Shown: positions 27,941 to 36,666 of the stretch, piece after piece | Numbering within the stretch: the stretch's first letter is position 1 | Layout: every line of letters begins with the position of its first letter | From: Mesorhizobium kowhaii | GTDB lineage: Bacteria; Pseudomonadota; Alphaproteobacteria; Rhizobiales; Rhizobiaceae | Length of the DNA stretch: 64,000 nt | Assembly (NCBI RefSeq): GCF_003253745.1 | Contig: NZ_MZXV01000062.1 | Location: 62,001-126,000 of the forward strand | Reading direction: 5' to 3' | The notes under the pieces: generated by a model | Databases searched by the model: none | Seen by the model: only the letters and a program-made list of their open reading frames with translations | What the model was told of the DNA's origin: nothing | Program-made: the position numbers and the translations under genes

Positions 27941-28392
27941 ATTTCCCCCAATTCCCAGCCATGACTGACGCTGGTAAACAAATCGTTAATATACCTTTGC
28001 AGCGAAAGAGTCGCGCGTCAATCCGAGGCCGGCGAGCGGTGCGCCTACGTCGCAAAGCCCATACCCCGAAGAGGTGGCACCGGTTTCCAAGGTGAGTGGC
28101 GCCGCGCTGGATCGCGCCCACCGACTTCCTTATTTCAACGCCTTTCCGACAGACCACTCGACGATCGTCACCGTGCCGCTGGTTGGCAGCTAGGACTATG
28201 GTCTGGCAGGCATGGGACTTCAGTGCCGCAGCGGTCGATTTGTATGGAATATCAAATAATTATGGCGCATGCAGGCTGCCAGATCGCAGATTGAAACCGC
28301 TTTTGTCTAAAGTTTACTCCGCACAATTAGCGATTTCTCATACGACGCTGCTTTAGCGGTTGGGCGGAGGTGGCGATTCCCGAGGAGACACC
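27941..28392. promoter_or_regulatory. Divergent intergenic region
   Basis: About 450 bases between the leftward methyltransferase and the rightward secreted protein; no credible gene. It ends with GAGGAGA (28380-28386), the ribosome-binding site of the next gene. Confidence 0.4.
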
Positions 28393-29166
28393 ATGACAAA
28401 CCGAAAAACTCTGTTCGCGGCGCTTGCCGCATTGGCGCTTCTGGCGTCTCCGGCGCTCGCTGGCAACGGGCACGGCGGTGGCAATGGCAACGGTGGTGGC
28501 AACGGCAATGGCGGCGGTGGCAATGCCGGCGGCAATGGCAATGGCAAGAGTGGGGCTTCGCATAGCAAGAGCGGGGCGTCGCATGGCAAGTCCGCATCGG
28601 CCCCAGGGCATGTGGCCAAGGCGGACACCACGGTCGATACGACTACCAAGGTCGCGTCCGTACCCAAGGACAAGAACATCCATGCCAAGCTCGGCCGGCT
28701 GAACTCGCTGCAGCGCAACATCAACGCCTATATGAACTCCAAGAGCAAGAAGTTCGCTGCCATTCAGGCCTTCGTGACGCAGTCCGCGAAAGCCAAGAAC
28801 GCCCAGGCCGCGGCTGACGCGGCGGCCGCCACAGCGGCCGACGCGCAGGCTCAGCTGAACACCCTGAATGCGCAGTTGACCGCGCTGCAGGCGAACCCGT
28901 CCGCCACGCCTGCACAAATCCAGGCCCTGAAGGATCAGATCACTGCTCAGCAGGCCATTGTCGACGCCGACAACGCGAAGGCCGCCCAGGCCCAGGCGGA
29001 CGCTGACGCGGCAACGGTCGGCACCGATCCGGCATCGCTCGACGCGGCGCTGACGGACATGGCCAACAAGCCTGTCGACGCCGATGTCACGGCTTGGGCC
29101 GAGGGTGTCCTGGCCGACAAGATCGACCAAATGGCCGCCGCGCTTCAAGCGGCGGAGACACCGTAG
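28393..29166 (+). CDS. Secreted Gly/Asn-rich protein with Ala-rich coiled-coil region
   Basis: 257 residues, ATG with GAGGAG six bases upstream. Signal peptide (RKTLFAALAALALLASPALA, cleavage after ALA), then a low-complexity Gly/Asn/His segment (about 24-55), a short repeated GASHxK block, and a long Ala/Gln-rich region with heptad-like pattern (about 130-215, AADAQAQLNTLNAQLTALQA). No catalytic motif. A perfect 12-bp hairpin follows the stop. Known only as hypothetical proteins in rhizobia as far as I recall; a cell-surface or matrix role is conjecture. Confidence 0.75.
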   Translation: MTNRKTLFAALAALALLASPALAGNGHGGGNGNGGGNGNGGGGNAGGNGNGKSGASHSKSGASHGKSASAPGHVAKADTTVDTTTKVASVPKDKNIHAKLGRLNSLQRNINAYMNSKSKKFAAIQAFVTQSAKAKNAQAAADAAAATAADAQAQLNTLNAQLTALQANPSATPAQIQALKDQITAQQAIVDADNAKAAQAQADADAATVGTDPASLDAALTDMANKPVDADVTAWAEGVLADKIDQMAAALQAAETP

Positions 29167-29203
29167 GCATCGCGACCCAAACTGCGGTAGCAGTCAGAGA
29201 AAG

Positions 29204-29230
29204 ATGCCGCCGGGCTTTGCCCGGCGGCAT
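29204..29230 (+). terminator. Rho-independent-type hairpin after the secreted protein gene
   Basis: Perfect 12-bp stem ATGCCGCCGGGC / GCCCGGCGGCAT with a TTT loop, 37 bases after the stop codon. The T-rich tail is weak (TGCCGTTT), so it may be a processing or partial terminator. Confidence 0.7.
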
Positions 29231-29547
29231 TGCCGTTTCCAGGCCATTGAGAAGAAAGCCGGTCGCTAACGCGCCCCCGGCGTGATCCATTGCCGATAAA
29301 TCGGACCTGCGCCGAACGCCCGATCGGCCACGCCGATCGAATAAGATGCAGAAAATTCGTATGCACAATCTCTTTGCTGAAAATTTGAAAATTGTTCAAT
29401 TTCGGAAAGAGCGATCCAGAAATCAGCTTCAATTCAGGACAGTATTCCAAGTGTGAAGAATAATCTCCCATTCTTTAGAAGATAATTTCGTTGAGGGGCG
29501 GCATATCCGCTGCTACCGTTTGAAACGCTTCAATCGGAACCAGGCAA
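29231..29547. promoter_or_regulatory. Upstream region of the LacI-PfkB operon
   Basis: About 320 bases with no credible gene; AT-rich part 29370-29500 probably contains the promoter of the operon. A LacI-type palindrome lies at 29520-29533. Confidence 0.45.
29520..29533. promoter_or_regulatory. LacI-type operator candidate
   Basis: TTGAAACGCTTCAA: outer arms TTGAA/TTCAA pair perfectly around a central CG, the usual form of LacI/GalR-family operators. It sits 14 bases before the TTG start of a gene whose first 50 residues are a LacI helix-turn-helix, so autoregulation is plausible. Identified by eye only. Confidence 0.5.
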
Positions 29548-30729
29548 TTGCAACGCAAGCGCCCAACCATAGCGGATGTCGCACGAACCGCCGGTGTTTC
29601 CATCGGAACGGTGTCGAACTTCATCAATGGGACGGCCGGCCTCAAGGAAGGCACGCGCGACCGCATCGAGAAGGCGGTTGCCGCACTGATGTACCGGCCG
29701 AGCTCGTTTGCGCGCTCGCTGCCGGGCCGCGCGCCACGCAGGCCAAAAAATCTGGACCATCTGCCAAGGCTTCTCGTCGCTGGCCGGGTGAGCGTCGACT
29801 TCCTGTGCCGGGTCGACGTATTGCCGCATCGCGACGACCGGATCACCGCCAGCCACATCGAAAAGGCGTTGGGCGGGCCAGCGGCCAATCTCGCGGTTGC
29901 TGCCGCCGGCGTCGGAGCGCCCTACGCTCTTGACGTGGAGTTGGCGACAGCGGTCGGCGAGGATGCCGAGAGCGACTGGGCGCTCGGCGCGCTTTCGAAA
30001 CTGGGCGTCCATGCCTTGCCGATCCGCAGCACGCCCAACAACCGCCTCTCGCAGGCGATCGTGATTATCGAGCGCAATGGCAGCCGCACGATCATCAGCG
30101 AACCGTTTGAGCTTGGCGAGGTCGATTTGACCGCCAATCTCGATATCCAGCCCGAGCAACGTCCCGCCTGCCTTCACATCGAGGGCTTTCACTATGAAAC
30201 GATGACCGCTTCCATCGCGCGCTTTCATCAGGCCGGATGGAAGGTGAGCCTGCATTCTGCCGGCCTGCCCAAAAGCGCGCGCACGCCGGAAACCTTCACG
30301 CAGATGATCAGACAGATCGACCTGACCTTCATCAACGACGTGATGATGCGGGAGATTTTCGACTTTCGCACCCGGATGGCGACAATGATCGAAGAGGTGC
30401 GGCTGATGCTGTCACGCATCAAGCGGCGCGGAACGGTTGTGCTCACCCTCGGCGAATTTGGCGCGGTCGTATTTCCGGCAAACGGCGGCCCGCAGATCGA
30501 GGTGCCGGCACTGCCCGTCAATCGCGTCGATGCGACGGGCGCTGGCGACAGCTTTGCCGGAATCTTCCTCAGCCTGTGGCTGCACGGCGCGTCGCTGGAC
30601 GATGCCGCCCGCCATGCGGCGATTGGTGCGAGCCTGACGACAACGGTCGAAGGCGCGCAAGGATACATTGCGGACTTTGCAACATTGAAGGCTGCCGCCT
30701 TGGAGAACAAGGCCATGATAGCAAGCTGA
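29548..30729 (+). CDS. LacI helix-turn-helix fused to PfkB-family sugar kinase
   Basis: 393 residues, TTG start. Residues 1-55 are a LacI DNA-binding head (RPTIADVARTAGVSIGTVSN, then a short hinge). In place of the usual sugar-binding domain, residues about 78-385 are a PfkB/ribokinase: ALGGPAANLAVAAAGVG near the N-terminus and signature 2 with the catalytic Asp, VDATGAGDSFAGIF (about 326-339). A kinase that also binds DNA could sense its own substrate and control the operon. It is the first gene of seven in the same direction. Known ribokinase-fold proteins with HTH domains exist, but LacI-PfkB is unusual. Substrate not evident. Confidence 0.88.
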   Translation: MQRKRPTIADVARTAGVSIGTVSNFINGTAGLKEGTRDRIEKAVAALMYRPSSFARSLPGRAPRRPKNLDHLPRLLVAGRVSVDFLCRVDVLPHRDDRITASHIEKALGGPAANLAVAAAGVGAPYALDVELATAVGEDAESDWALGALSKLGVHALPIRSTPNNRLSQAIVIIERNGSRTIISEPFELGEVDLTANLDIQPEQRPACLHIEGFHYETMTASIARFHQAGWKVSLHSAGLPKSARTPETFTQMIRQIDLTFINDVMMREIFDFRTRMATMIEEVRLMLSRIKRRGTVVLTLGEFGAVVFPANGGPQIEVPALPVNRVDATGAGDSFAGIFLSLWLHGASLDDAARHAAIGASLTTTVEGAQGYIADFATLKAAALENKAMIAS

Positions 30730-30801
30730 ATCAATGGCTTATCGACTTTTCGACCTATAGCAGACAGCCATCCCATCTGGCGACATCAGGAGAGTTTGGT
30801 C

Positions 30802-31578
30802 ATGACGAAAACGAAAGTCCTTCTGGTCGGCGAGAGCTGGGTGAGTTCGGCGACCCACTACAAGGGGTTCGATCAGTTCGGCAGCGTCACCTTTCATCTC
30901 GGGGCAACGCCTCTGGTTGACGCCTTGAAAGACAGTGAATTCGATCTCGACTACATGCCGGCCCACGAGGCTGTCGAGAAGCTGCCTTTCACCATGGAGG
31001 GCCTGTCGCAATACAAGGCGATCATCCTGTCCGACATTGGCGCCAACTCGCTCCTGCTCCATCCCGATGTCTGGCTGCACGGCAAGACGGTCCCCAACCG
31101 CGTCAAACTCTTGCGCGACTGGACGCTGGCTGGCGGCGGCCTGATCATGATCGGCGGCTATTTCAGCTTCCAGGGCATCGACGGCAAGGCCCGCTGGCAT
31201 CGCACGGCAGTCGAGGATGCCTTGCCGGTGACCTGCCTTCCCAACGATGACCGGCTTGAAATTCCCGAAGGCTTTCGGCCTTCGATCATTGGCCCCAGGG
31301 ATCATCCGATTTTTGCCGGCATCGAAGGCGACTGGCCGCTGCTGCTCGGCGCCAACGAGGTCGTTGCTCGCGATCGGGACGATGTCGAGGTTCTGGCGCG
31401 GCTGCCGCAGGACCAGGGCAGCCATCCCTTGCTGGTCACCGGACGTCATGGCGAAGGGCGCACGCTGGTCTGGACGTCGGATATCGGTCCGCACTGGCTG
31501 CCAAACAGTTTTGTCGAATGGCCCGGCTACGCGCGCCTTTGGACCAACGTGCTCCGCTGGGTCAGCAAGGCCGTCTAG
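30802..31578 (+). CDS. GATase1-like (PF07090) protein
   Basis: 258 residues, ATG at 30802 with AGGAG nine bases upstream. Matches the putative glutamine-amidotransferase-like family formerly DUF1355: VLLVGESWVSSATHYKGFDQ, AIILSDIGANSLLLHPDVW, GGGLIMIGGYFSFQGIDGKA, GEGRTLVWTSDIGPHWLP. The nucleophile elbow has no Cys (IGGYFSF), so classical amidotransfer is unlikely. Such proteins are common in rhizobial sugar operons, possibly as hydrolases or isomerases. It lies 72 bases after the kinase fusion and 27 before the ABC ATPase gene. Confidence 0.8.
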   Translation: MTKTKVLLVGESWVSSATHYKGFDQFGSVTFHLGATPLVDALKDSEFDLDYMPAHEAVEKLPFTMEGLSQYKAIILSDIGANSLLLHPDVWLHGKTVPNRVKLLRDWTLAGGGLIMIGGYFSFQGIDGKARWHRTAVEDALPVTCLPNDDRLEIPEGFRPSIIGPRDHPIFAGIEGDWPLLLGANEVVARDRDDVEVLARLPQDQGSHPLLVTGRHGEGRTLVWTSDIGPHWLPNSFVEWPGYARLWTNVLRWVSKAV

Positions 31579-31605
31579 CCAACCGCAGTCGCCGGGGGAA
31601 CCGCC

Positions 31606-32376
31606 ATGACAGAACCGTTTCTTGTGGCCAGGAACATCGCCAAACGCTTTGGCGCGCTGACCGCGCTTGCCAATGTCGACCTGGAAATCCGCTCCGGCGA
31701 GGTGCTGGCGCTGCTCGGCGACAACGGCGCGGGCAAATCGACTTTCATCAAGATCCTGGCGGGCGCCCATCCGCCCAGCGATGGCGAACTGGTCATCGAG
31801 GGCAGTCCGGTGGCTTTTTCCTCGCCCAAGGATGCAGCGTCATCGGGGATCGCGACGATCTTCCAGGAACTGGCGCTCTCGGAAAACCTGTCGATTGCCG
31901 AAAACGTCTTTCTCGGCCGTGAATTGAAACGCTCCATTTTGGGCATACCCTTTCTCAAGCGCAAGGAAATGCGCCAGCGCGTCGATGGCCTGCTGAAAGA
32001 ACTCGACGCCCATATTTCCGATCCGGAAGCACCGGTCGGCAGCCTGTCGGGTGGCCAACGCCAGGCCGTGGCCATCTGCCGGGCGCTCAATCTCAATGCC
32101 AGGTTGGTCATCATGGATGAGCCGACGGCAGCCCTTGCCGTCGCCGAGACCCGCAAGGTCCTGGCGCTGACGCGGCGGCTCGCCGCGCGTGGCTGTGCCG
32201 TCGTCCTCATCAGCCACAACATTTCCGAAGTTTTCGAAGTTGCCGACCGGATCGTGGTGTTCCGGCGCGGCCGCAAGGTGGCCGAACGGCTGGCGGCCGA
32301 GACCAATCACGAGGAAGTCGTTTCGCTCATAACAGGCGCTCATCCCGACGTGCGGGCGCTTGAAAAACCAAACTGA
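31606..32376 (+). CDS. Sugar-type ABC transporter ATP-binding protein
   Basis: 256 residues with one ATPase domain: Walker A GDNGAGKST (38-46), Q-loop IFQEL, signature LSGGQRQ, Walker B VIMDEPTAAL, and switch His in LISHN. A single-domain ATPase, like FrcA, not a two-domain RbsA type. It would dimerise and energise the two permeases encoded downstream. The family is carbohydrate uptake 2 (CUT2). Confidence 0.93.
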   Translation: MTEPFLVARNIAKRFGALTALANVDLEIRSGEVLALLGDNGAGKSTFIKILAGAHPPSDGELVIEGSPVAFSSPKDAASSGIATIFQELALSENLSIAENVFLGRELKRSILGIPFLKRKEMRQRVDGLLKELDAHISDPEAPVGSLSGGQRQAVAICRALNLNARLVIMDEPTAALAVAETRKVLALTRRLAARGCAVVLISHNISEVFEVADRIVVFRRGRKVAERLAAETNHEEVVSLITGAHPDVRALEKPN

Positions 32377-32410
32377 AACGCACGTCATTTCCAGAGAGGA
32401 TCAAACCACA

Positions 32411-33397
32411 ATGCTTTCACAGTTCAAGAAAGTGCTCGCAGCCTCCGCACTGTCACTCGTCGTTGCGACGGCAGCGCACGCCGCGGACAAACACAAGGTC
32501 GCCTTCGTCCCGCAGCTGATAGGCATTCCCTATTTCAACGCCATGGAAGCCGGCGGCAATCGCGCCGCCAAGGATCTGGGCGTCGATTTCATCTATTCCG
32601 GTCCCGTCGACACCAACCCGGTCGACCAGTTGCAGATCGTCCAGAACCTGATCGATCAGGGTGTCGAGGCGATCTCGGTCAGCGTCCTTGATGCCTCCAG
32701 CATCGCCCCTGTTGTCGAGAGCGCCAAGGCGAAGGGCATCAAGCTGTTCACCAGCGACAGCGATGCGCCCGACAGCGGCCGCGCGGTCTATGTGGCCCAG
32801 GCGACCGACGAAGGCCTCGGCACGACGATCATCGACGAACTCGTCAAGCGCGTTGGCGAGGACGCGACGATCGGTATCGTCTCCGGCGAAGCAACGGCGT
32901 CCAATCTCAATGCCTGGATCGGCTTCATGCAGAAAGAGGCAGCCGCCAAATATCCGAAGCTGAAGCTGCTCGCGCCGCAATTCGCCGGTGGCACCGCTGA
33001 GCGCGCCGCGCAGATCTCCGGCGATCTCATGGCCGCCAACCCCGATATCAAGGCCATCATCGCAGTCGCATCCTCGACATGCCCGGGTGTTGCCCAGGCA
33101 ATCGAGACCGCCGGCAAGATCGGCTCCGTCATCGGCGCGGGCTACTGCAGTCCGAACACGGCACGCTCCTACCTGAAGAGCGGCGCCTTCGGCTTCACCG
33201 TGCTGTGGGATCCCGAGCAGCTTGGCTATCTCACCGTCTGGGCCGGCAAGCAGCTGATCGACGGCAAGGCATTCGAGGCGGAAAACAAGATTGCCGGCCT
33301 CGACAAGCCGGTCACCTACGATGCCGCGAAGGGCATTCTGCTGCTCGGACCGCCGGCTGTCTTTACCAAGGACAACGTCGACAAGTTCAACTTCTGA
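32411..33397 (+). CDS. Periplasmic sugar-binding protein of the ABC transporter
   Basis: 328 residues, ATG at 32411 (AGAGAGGA upstream). Signal peptide MLSQFKKVLAASALSLVVAT...AHA, then a Peripla_BP_4 fold: KVAFVPQLIGIPYFNAMEAG, a linker, QIVQNLIDQGVEAISVSVLD, and IGIVSGEATASNLNAW. Closest in style to RhaS/LsrB-type binding proteins, which bind monosaccharides or small sugar derivatives. Ligand unknown. It sits between the ATPase and permease genes, as expected for CUT2 systems. Confidence 0.92.
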   Translation: MLSQFKKVLAASALSLVVATAAHAADKHKVAFVPQLIGIPYFNAMEAGGNRAAKDLGVDFIYSGPVDTNPVDQLQIVQNLIDQGVEAISVSVLDASSIAPVVESAKAKGIKLFTSDSDAPDSGRAVYVAQATDEGLGTTIIDELVKRVGEDATIGIVSGEATASNLNAWIGFMQKEAAAKYPKLKLLAPQFAGGTAERAAQISGDLMAANPDIKAIIAVASSTCPGVAQAIETAGKIGSVIGAGYCSPNTARSYLKSGAFGFTVLWDPEQLGYLTVWAGKQLIDGKAFEAENKIAGLDKPVTYDAAKGILLLGPPAVFTKDNVDKFNF

Positions 33398-33405
33398 GCT
33401 CCGGC

Positions 33406-34392
33406 ATGTACGCGGTGCGACAGTTTGGAAACGGTATCTTCTCCATGAACGGGCGGGAGTGGTCTCTGCTTGTCGCCTGTTTGCTGGCGATCATCCTCTT
33501 TTCTGTCGTATCGCCCCATTACGCGACCTCTGGCAATGCAGCCACGGTCCTGCGCAACAGCGTTGAACTGCTGCTGATCGGCCTTGGCATGACCTTGTTG
33601 CTCGCCATGGGCGGCATCGATGTGTCGATCGGCATCGTCATGGGGCTCGCGGCGATCGCCATCGGTCGCGTGCTTGGTGCCGGCGGCAATCCGCTGCTGG
33701 CGCTTGTTGCAGGCCCCATGGTCGGCGCGCTGCTGGGGTGTGTTACAGCCACCGTCGTCGTCCTCGGCCGCGTTCCGGCGATTGTCGGAACGCTTGGCCT
33801 GCTCGGCGTCTACCGCACCGCTGTCTTCGTCCTTCTCGGCGGGCAATGGCTTTCCGGCCTGCCCTCGAGCCTCACCAATCTGCTTGCAACCACCGTGCTT
33901 GGCGTCCCCGTCCCTGCCCTGGTGATTGCGATTGCCTATCTGGCCGTTTGGCTGGCGTTGCGGCGAACCCCTTATGGGCTGCACTTGCTGGCGATCGGCA
34001 ATTCGGAGGAAAAGGCGCGGCTGTCAGGCATCCCGGTGATCAAGACCCGCTTCATGACCTTCGTCATCAGCTGCGTCCTGACCGGCATCGCCGCCACTTT
34101 CTATGTCGCCACCTACCGCAATGTGGAAATGACGATCGGCAGCACGCTGGCGCTCGATGCCATTGCCGCGGTCATACTCGGCGGCACAAGCATATTGGGC
34201 GGTAGATGCAGCCTGATCGGCACCGTGCTCGGTGTGCTTCTCCTGCGAATTCTCCAGAACGGATTGCTTCTGATTGGTGTCCCTTCTCTCTGGCAGCCTG
34301 TCGTCACCGGCATTCTCATCATTGGCGTGCTTGGCTTCGAAGCCGTTTCCAATCGCTTCCCTCTGGTCCAGCTCCTGCGAGCCCGCGCATGA
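33406..34392 (+). CDS. ABC transporter permease 1 (CUT2)
   Basis: 328 residues, start ATG at 33406, nine bases after the binding-protein stop. Eight to ten hydrophobic helices; BPD_transp_2 pattern ELLLIGLGMTLLLAMGGIDV SIGIVMGLAA near the N-terminus and the cytosolic coupling region AIGNSEEKARLSGI with IKTRFMTFVISC. Works with permease 2 as a heterodimer. Its stop overlaps the next start by four bases (ATGA). Confidence 0.92.
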   Translation: MYAVRQFGNGIFSMNGREWSLLVACLLAIILFSVVSPHYATSGNAATVLRNSVELLLIGLGMTLLLAMGGIDVSIGIVMGLAAIAIGRVLGAGGNPLLALVAGPMVGALLGCVTATVVVLGRVPAIVGTLGLLGVYRTAVFVLLGGQWLSGLPSSLTNLLATTVLGVPVPALVIAIAYLAVWLALRRTPYGLHLLAIGNSEEKARLSGIPVIKTRFMTFVISCVLTGIAATFYVATYRNVEMTIGSTLALDAIAAVILGGTSILGGRCSLIGTVLGVLLLRILQNGLLLIGVPSLWQPVVTGILIIGVLGFEAVSNRFPLVQLLRARA

Positions 34393-35348
34393 AGACGCTC
34401 AGGAATCTGCAGGGCCCGGCCCTCACCCTGGCCTTGCTGTGCGGGCTGTGGTTGATCGTGATCTTGGGCCTGCTGGTGCTCAAGCCTTCGGTCTACAATC
34501 TCGGCACCGTCACCACCATCCTGCAATTCTCGACGATCCTGGCCTTGGTTGGACTTGGACAGGGGTTGGTCATCCTGGCCGGCGGCGCGGGCATCGACCT
34601 GTCGGTCGGCGGCGCGGTCTCGCTCTCCGCCATCGTTGCAATGCTTTCCGTCAAGTTGGGCTTGCCGCCCGTTCTGCTGCCTGTCGTCTGCATTCTTGCC
34701 GGCGCGATGCTCGGCGCCTTGAACGGATGGCTGGTCAACGGGCTCGCCCTCCTGCCCTTCATTGCGACACTGGGCACATTCTTCGTCTATTCCGGCGTTG
34801 CTCTTGCCGTCACCGGCGGCGCGGCGCAGGCGGGCGTGCCCTCCTGGCTGCTCCTGTGGGGGCGCGGCGTCGTCATGGGCATCCCAGTGCCCTTTCTCAC
34901 CCTTGCGATCCCGTGCTTCGCGCTTGCCGGCCTGGTGCTGCTCTCGACCGCCTGGGGGCGCTGGATCTACGCGATGGGCTTCAACGAACGCTCGGCCAGA
35001 CTGGTCGGCATTCCGGTCGACCGGGTTCGCTTCATTCTCTACTCCTTGAGTGGCGCACTTGCCGGCGCCGCCGGTCTCGTCTCGATCGCCTGGCTCGGCA
35101 GCGGCAGGCCCAATATCGGCCAGAACCTCGAGCTCGAATCGCTGACTGCCGCCATGCTCGGGGGCATAGCCATCACCGGCGGACGTGGGGGCGTTGGCGG
35201 CGTGTTCGCGGCCGTCCTGCTGCTGGTCACGCTGAAGACCGGTCTTCTGCAATTGAACATCAACACGGTTTGGCAGGTGGGAATTGTCGGCGCCCTTCTT
35301 GTTTTCGTCCTTCTCGCCGACCGACTTTCCCAACGTTGGAGATCATAA
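34389..35348 (+). CDS. ABC transporter permease 2 (CUT2)
   Basis: 319 residues, BPD_transp_2 family: LVGLGQGLVILAGGAGIDLS VGG near the N-terminus and the coupling stretch AMGFNERSARLVGIPVDRV. About eight to ten helices. Overlaps permease 1 by four bases and the next gene by one base (TAATG), showing tight translational coupling. Confidence 0.92.
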   Translation: MKTLRNLQGPALTLALLCGLWLIVILGLLVLKPSVYNLGTVTTILQFSTILALVGLGQGLVILAGGAGIDLSVGGAVSLSAIVAMLSVKLGLPPVLLPVVCILAGAMLGALNGWLVNGLALLPFIATLGTFFVYSGVALAVTGGAAQAGVPSWLLLWGRGVVMGIPVPFLTLAIPCFALAGLVLLSTAWGRWIYAMGFNERSARLVGIPVDRVRFILYSLSGALAGAAGLVSIAWLGSGRPNIGQNLELESLTAAMLGGIAITGGRGGVGGVFAAVLLLVTLKTGLLQLNINTVWQVGIVGALLVFVLLADRLSQRWRS

Positions 35349-36664
35349 TGCCGTCCATGGAAGAGATCATTGCCGCGCGCGTCGAGGCAACCGCCGATCG
35401 CATCGTCGAAACGCTGAGCGATCTCGTCGCCTTCCCCTCGATCGTGAAATCGAATCCCAGGGATGCCGGCCCCGGCGAGCGTGATTGCCAGCTGTATCTG
35501 CAAAAGCGCCTAGAGGCGCTCGGCTTCTCGACCGATCTGTGGGATCCGGACGGCCCGGCGCTCTACGAAAAATACAAGGGGCGCGCCGGCGCCAACAAGG
35601 GCCGGACGTTCGAGGGCAGACCCAATCTCGGCGGCGTCTTGAAGGGCACGGGCGGCGGACGTTCCATCATGCTTACCGGCCATATCGACGTCGTCCCGCC
35701 GGGCGCCGCCAGCCATTGGACGACCGACCCGTTCCAGCCAGTCCTCAAGGACGGATTTCTGCACGGCCGCGGCACGGTCGACATGAAAGGCGGCGTCGCC
35801 TGCATGCTGATGGCCCTCGAGATCCTGAAGGAGCTCGACATTCCCCTGTCCGGCGACGTCGTCTTCACCACCGTCGTCGATGAGGAAATCGGTGGCATGG
35901 GCTCGCTCGCCATGGTCGATCGCGGCTTTCACGCCGACGCTGGCATCATGACCGAACCGACGGCAAACAAAATCGCACCGCTTTGCCACGGCATTCTGTG
36001 GGGAAGGATCATCATCGACGGCATAGGCGGGCACGCGGAACTGACGCCGAATGCCTGGTATTCGAGCGGCCCGGTCGATGCTGTCCAGCTTTGCCGGCAA
36101 ATCCTCGACGGCATCGATATTCTCAACCGGCGCTGGATGTTCGATCCGAAGAAGAACCATCCTTTGATGGACCTGCCGAATCAGATCATCGTCACCCAGA
36201 TGAGTGCCGGCGAACATCCCTCCTCCATGGCGGGGCGCGGCGAGATCATCATCGACGCGCAGTATCTGCCAAGCGAGCATGACGAGTTCAAGCTGGGCGG
36301 CAACGTCAAGCGCGAAATCGAAGAGCATATCGCCAATGTCTGTCAGGCAGATCCCTATCTGCGCCAGCATCCTGCCCGGGTCGAGTGGATCCTCGATGCG
36401 GATTGCGCCGAGATTCCGTCGGACAATCCCTTCGTCGGCGTCTTCCAGCAGGCCGTCAAGCAAGCCAATCTGTCGCCGGTCCTGAGTGGCTTTGGCGCGC
36501 ACAGCGACATCGGCCTGCCGACCGGCCTTGGCAACACCCCGACCGTCAACTTCGGTCCTGGCGATCCGGCGCAAGCGCATCAGCCGAACGAACGCGTCTC
36601 GGTGCGCGATCTCGTCGATTGTACAAAGGCAATTGCAATCGCCGTCCAGAAATGGTGCCGCTAG
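35348..36664 (+). CDS. M20-family metallohydrolase (ArgE/DapE-like deacylase)
   Basis: 438 residues. Zinc-site motifs of the M20 family are intact: LTGHIDVVPPG (His and Asp), HGRGTVDMKGGVACM (bridging Asp), VVDEEIGGMGS (catalytic Glu and next Glu), and late His in SGFGAHSDIG. Members remove acyl groups from amino acids, or hydrolyse peptides, carbamoyl or formyl amides. In an operon with a sugar kinase and a sugar importer it suggests that the substrate is an N-acylated or amide-linked sugar derivative (inference). Last gene of the operon; the radC remnant follows directly. Confidence 0.88.
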   Translation: MPSMEEIIAARVEATADRIVETLSDLVAFPSIVKSNPRDAGPGERDCQLYLQKRLEALGFSTDLWDPDGPALYEKYKGRAGANKGRTFEGRPNLGGVLKGTGGGRSIMLTGHIDVVPPGAASHWTTDPFQPVLKDGFLHGRGTVDMKGGVACMLMALEILKELDIPLSGDVVFTTVVDEEIGGMGSLAMVDRGFHADAGIMTEPTANKIAPLCHGILWGRIIIDGIGGHAELTPNAWYSSGPVDAVQLCRQILDGIDILNRRWMFDPKKNHPLMDLPNQIIVTQMSAGEHPSSMAGRGEIIIDAQYLPSEHDEFKLGGNVKREIEEHIANVCQADPYLRQHPARVEWILDADCAEIPSDNPFVGVFQQAVKQANLSPVLSGFGAHSDIGLPTGLGNTPTVNFGPGDPAQAHQPNERVSVRDLVDCTKAIAIAVQKWCR

Positions 36665-36666
36665 CG

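Noticed and set aside
28327..29148. Long minus-strand open frame opposite the Gly/Asn-rich protein gene.
   Set aside because: It is the antisense shadow of a repetitive GC-rich gene; its composition follows the plus-strand repeats and it has no domain.
33079..33405. Upstream extension of the permease 1 frame to 33079.
   Set aside because: It overlaps the conserved 3' part of the binding-protein gene; the true start is the ATG at 33406.
34274..35347. Upstream extension of the M20 hydrolase frame to 34274.
   Set aside because: It is out of frame with two conserved permeases over the same DNA; the family N-terminus begins at 35348.
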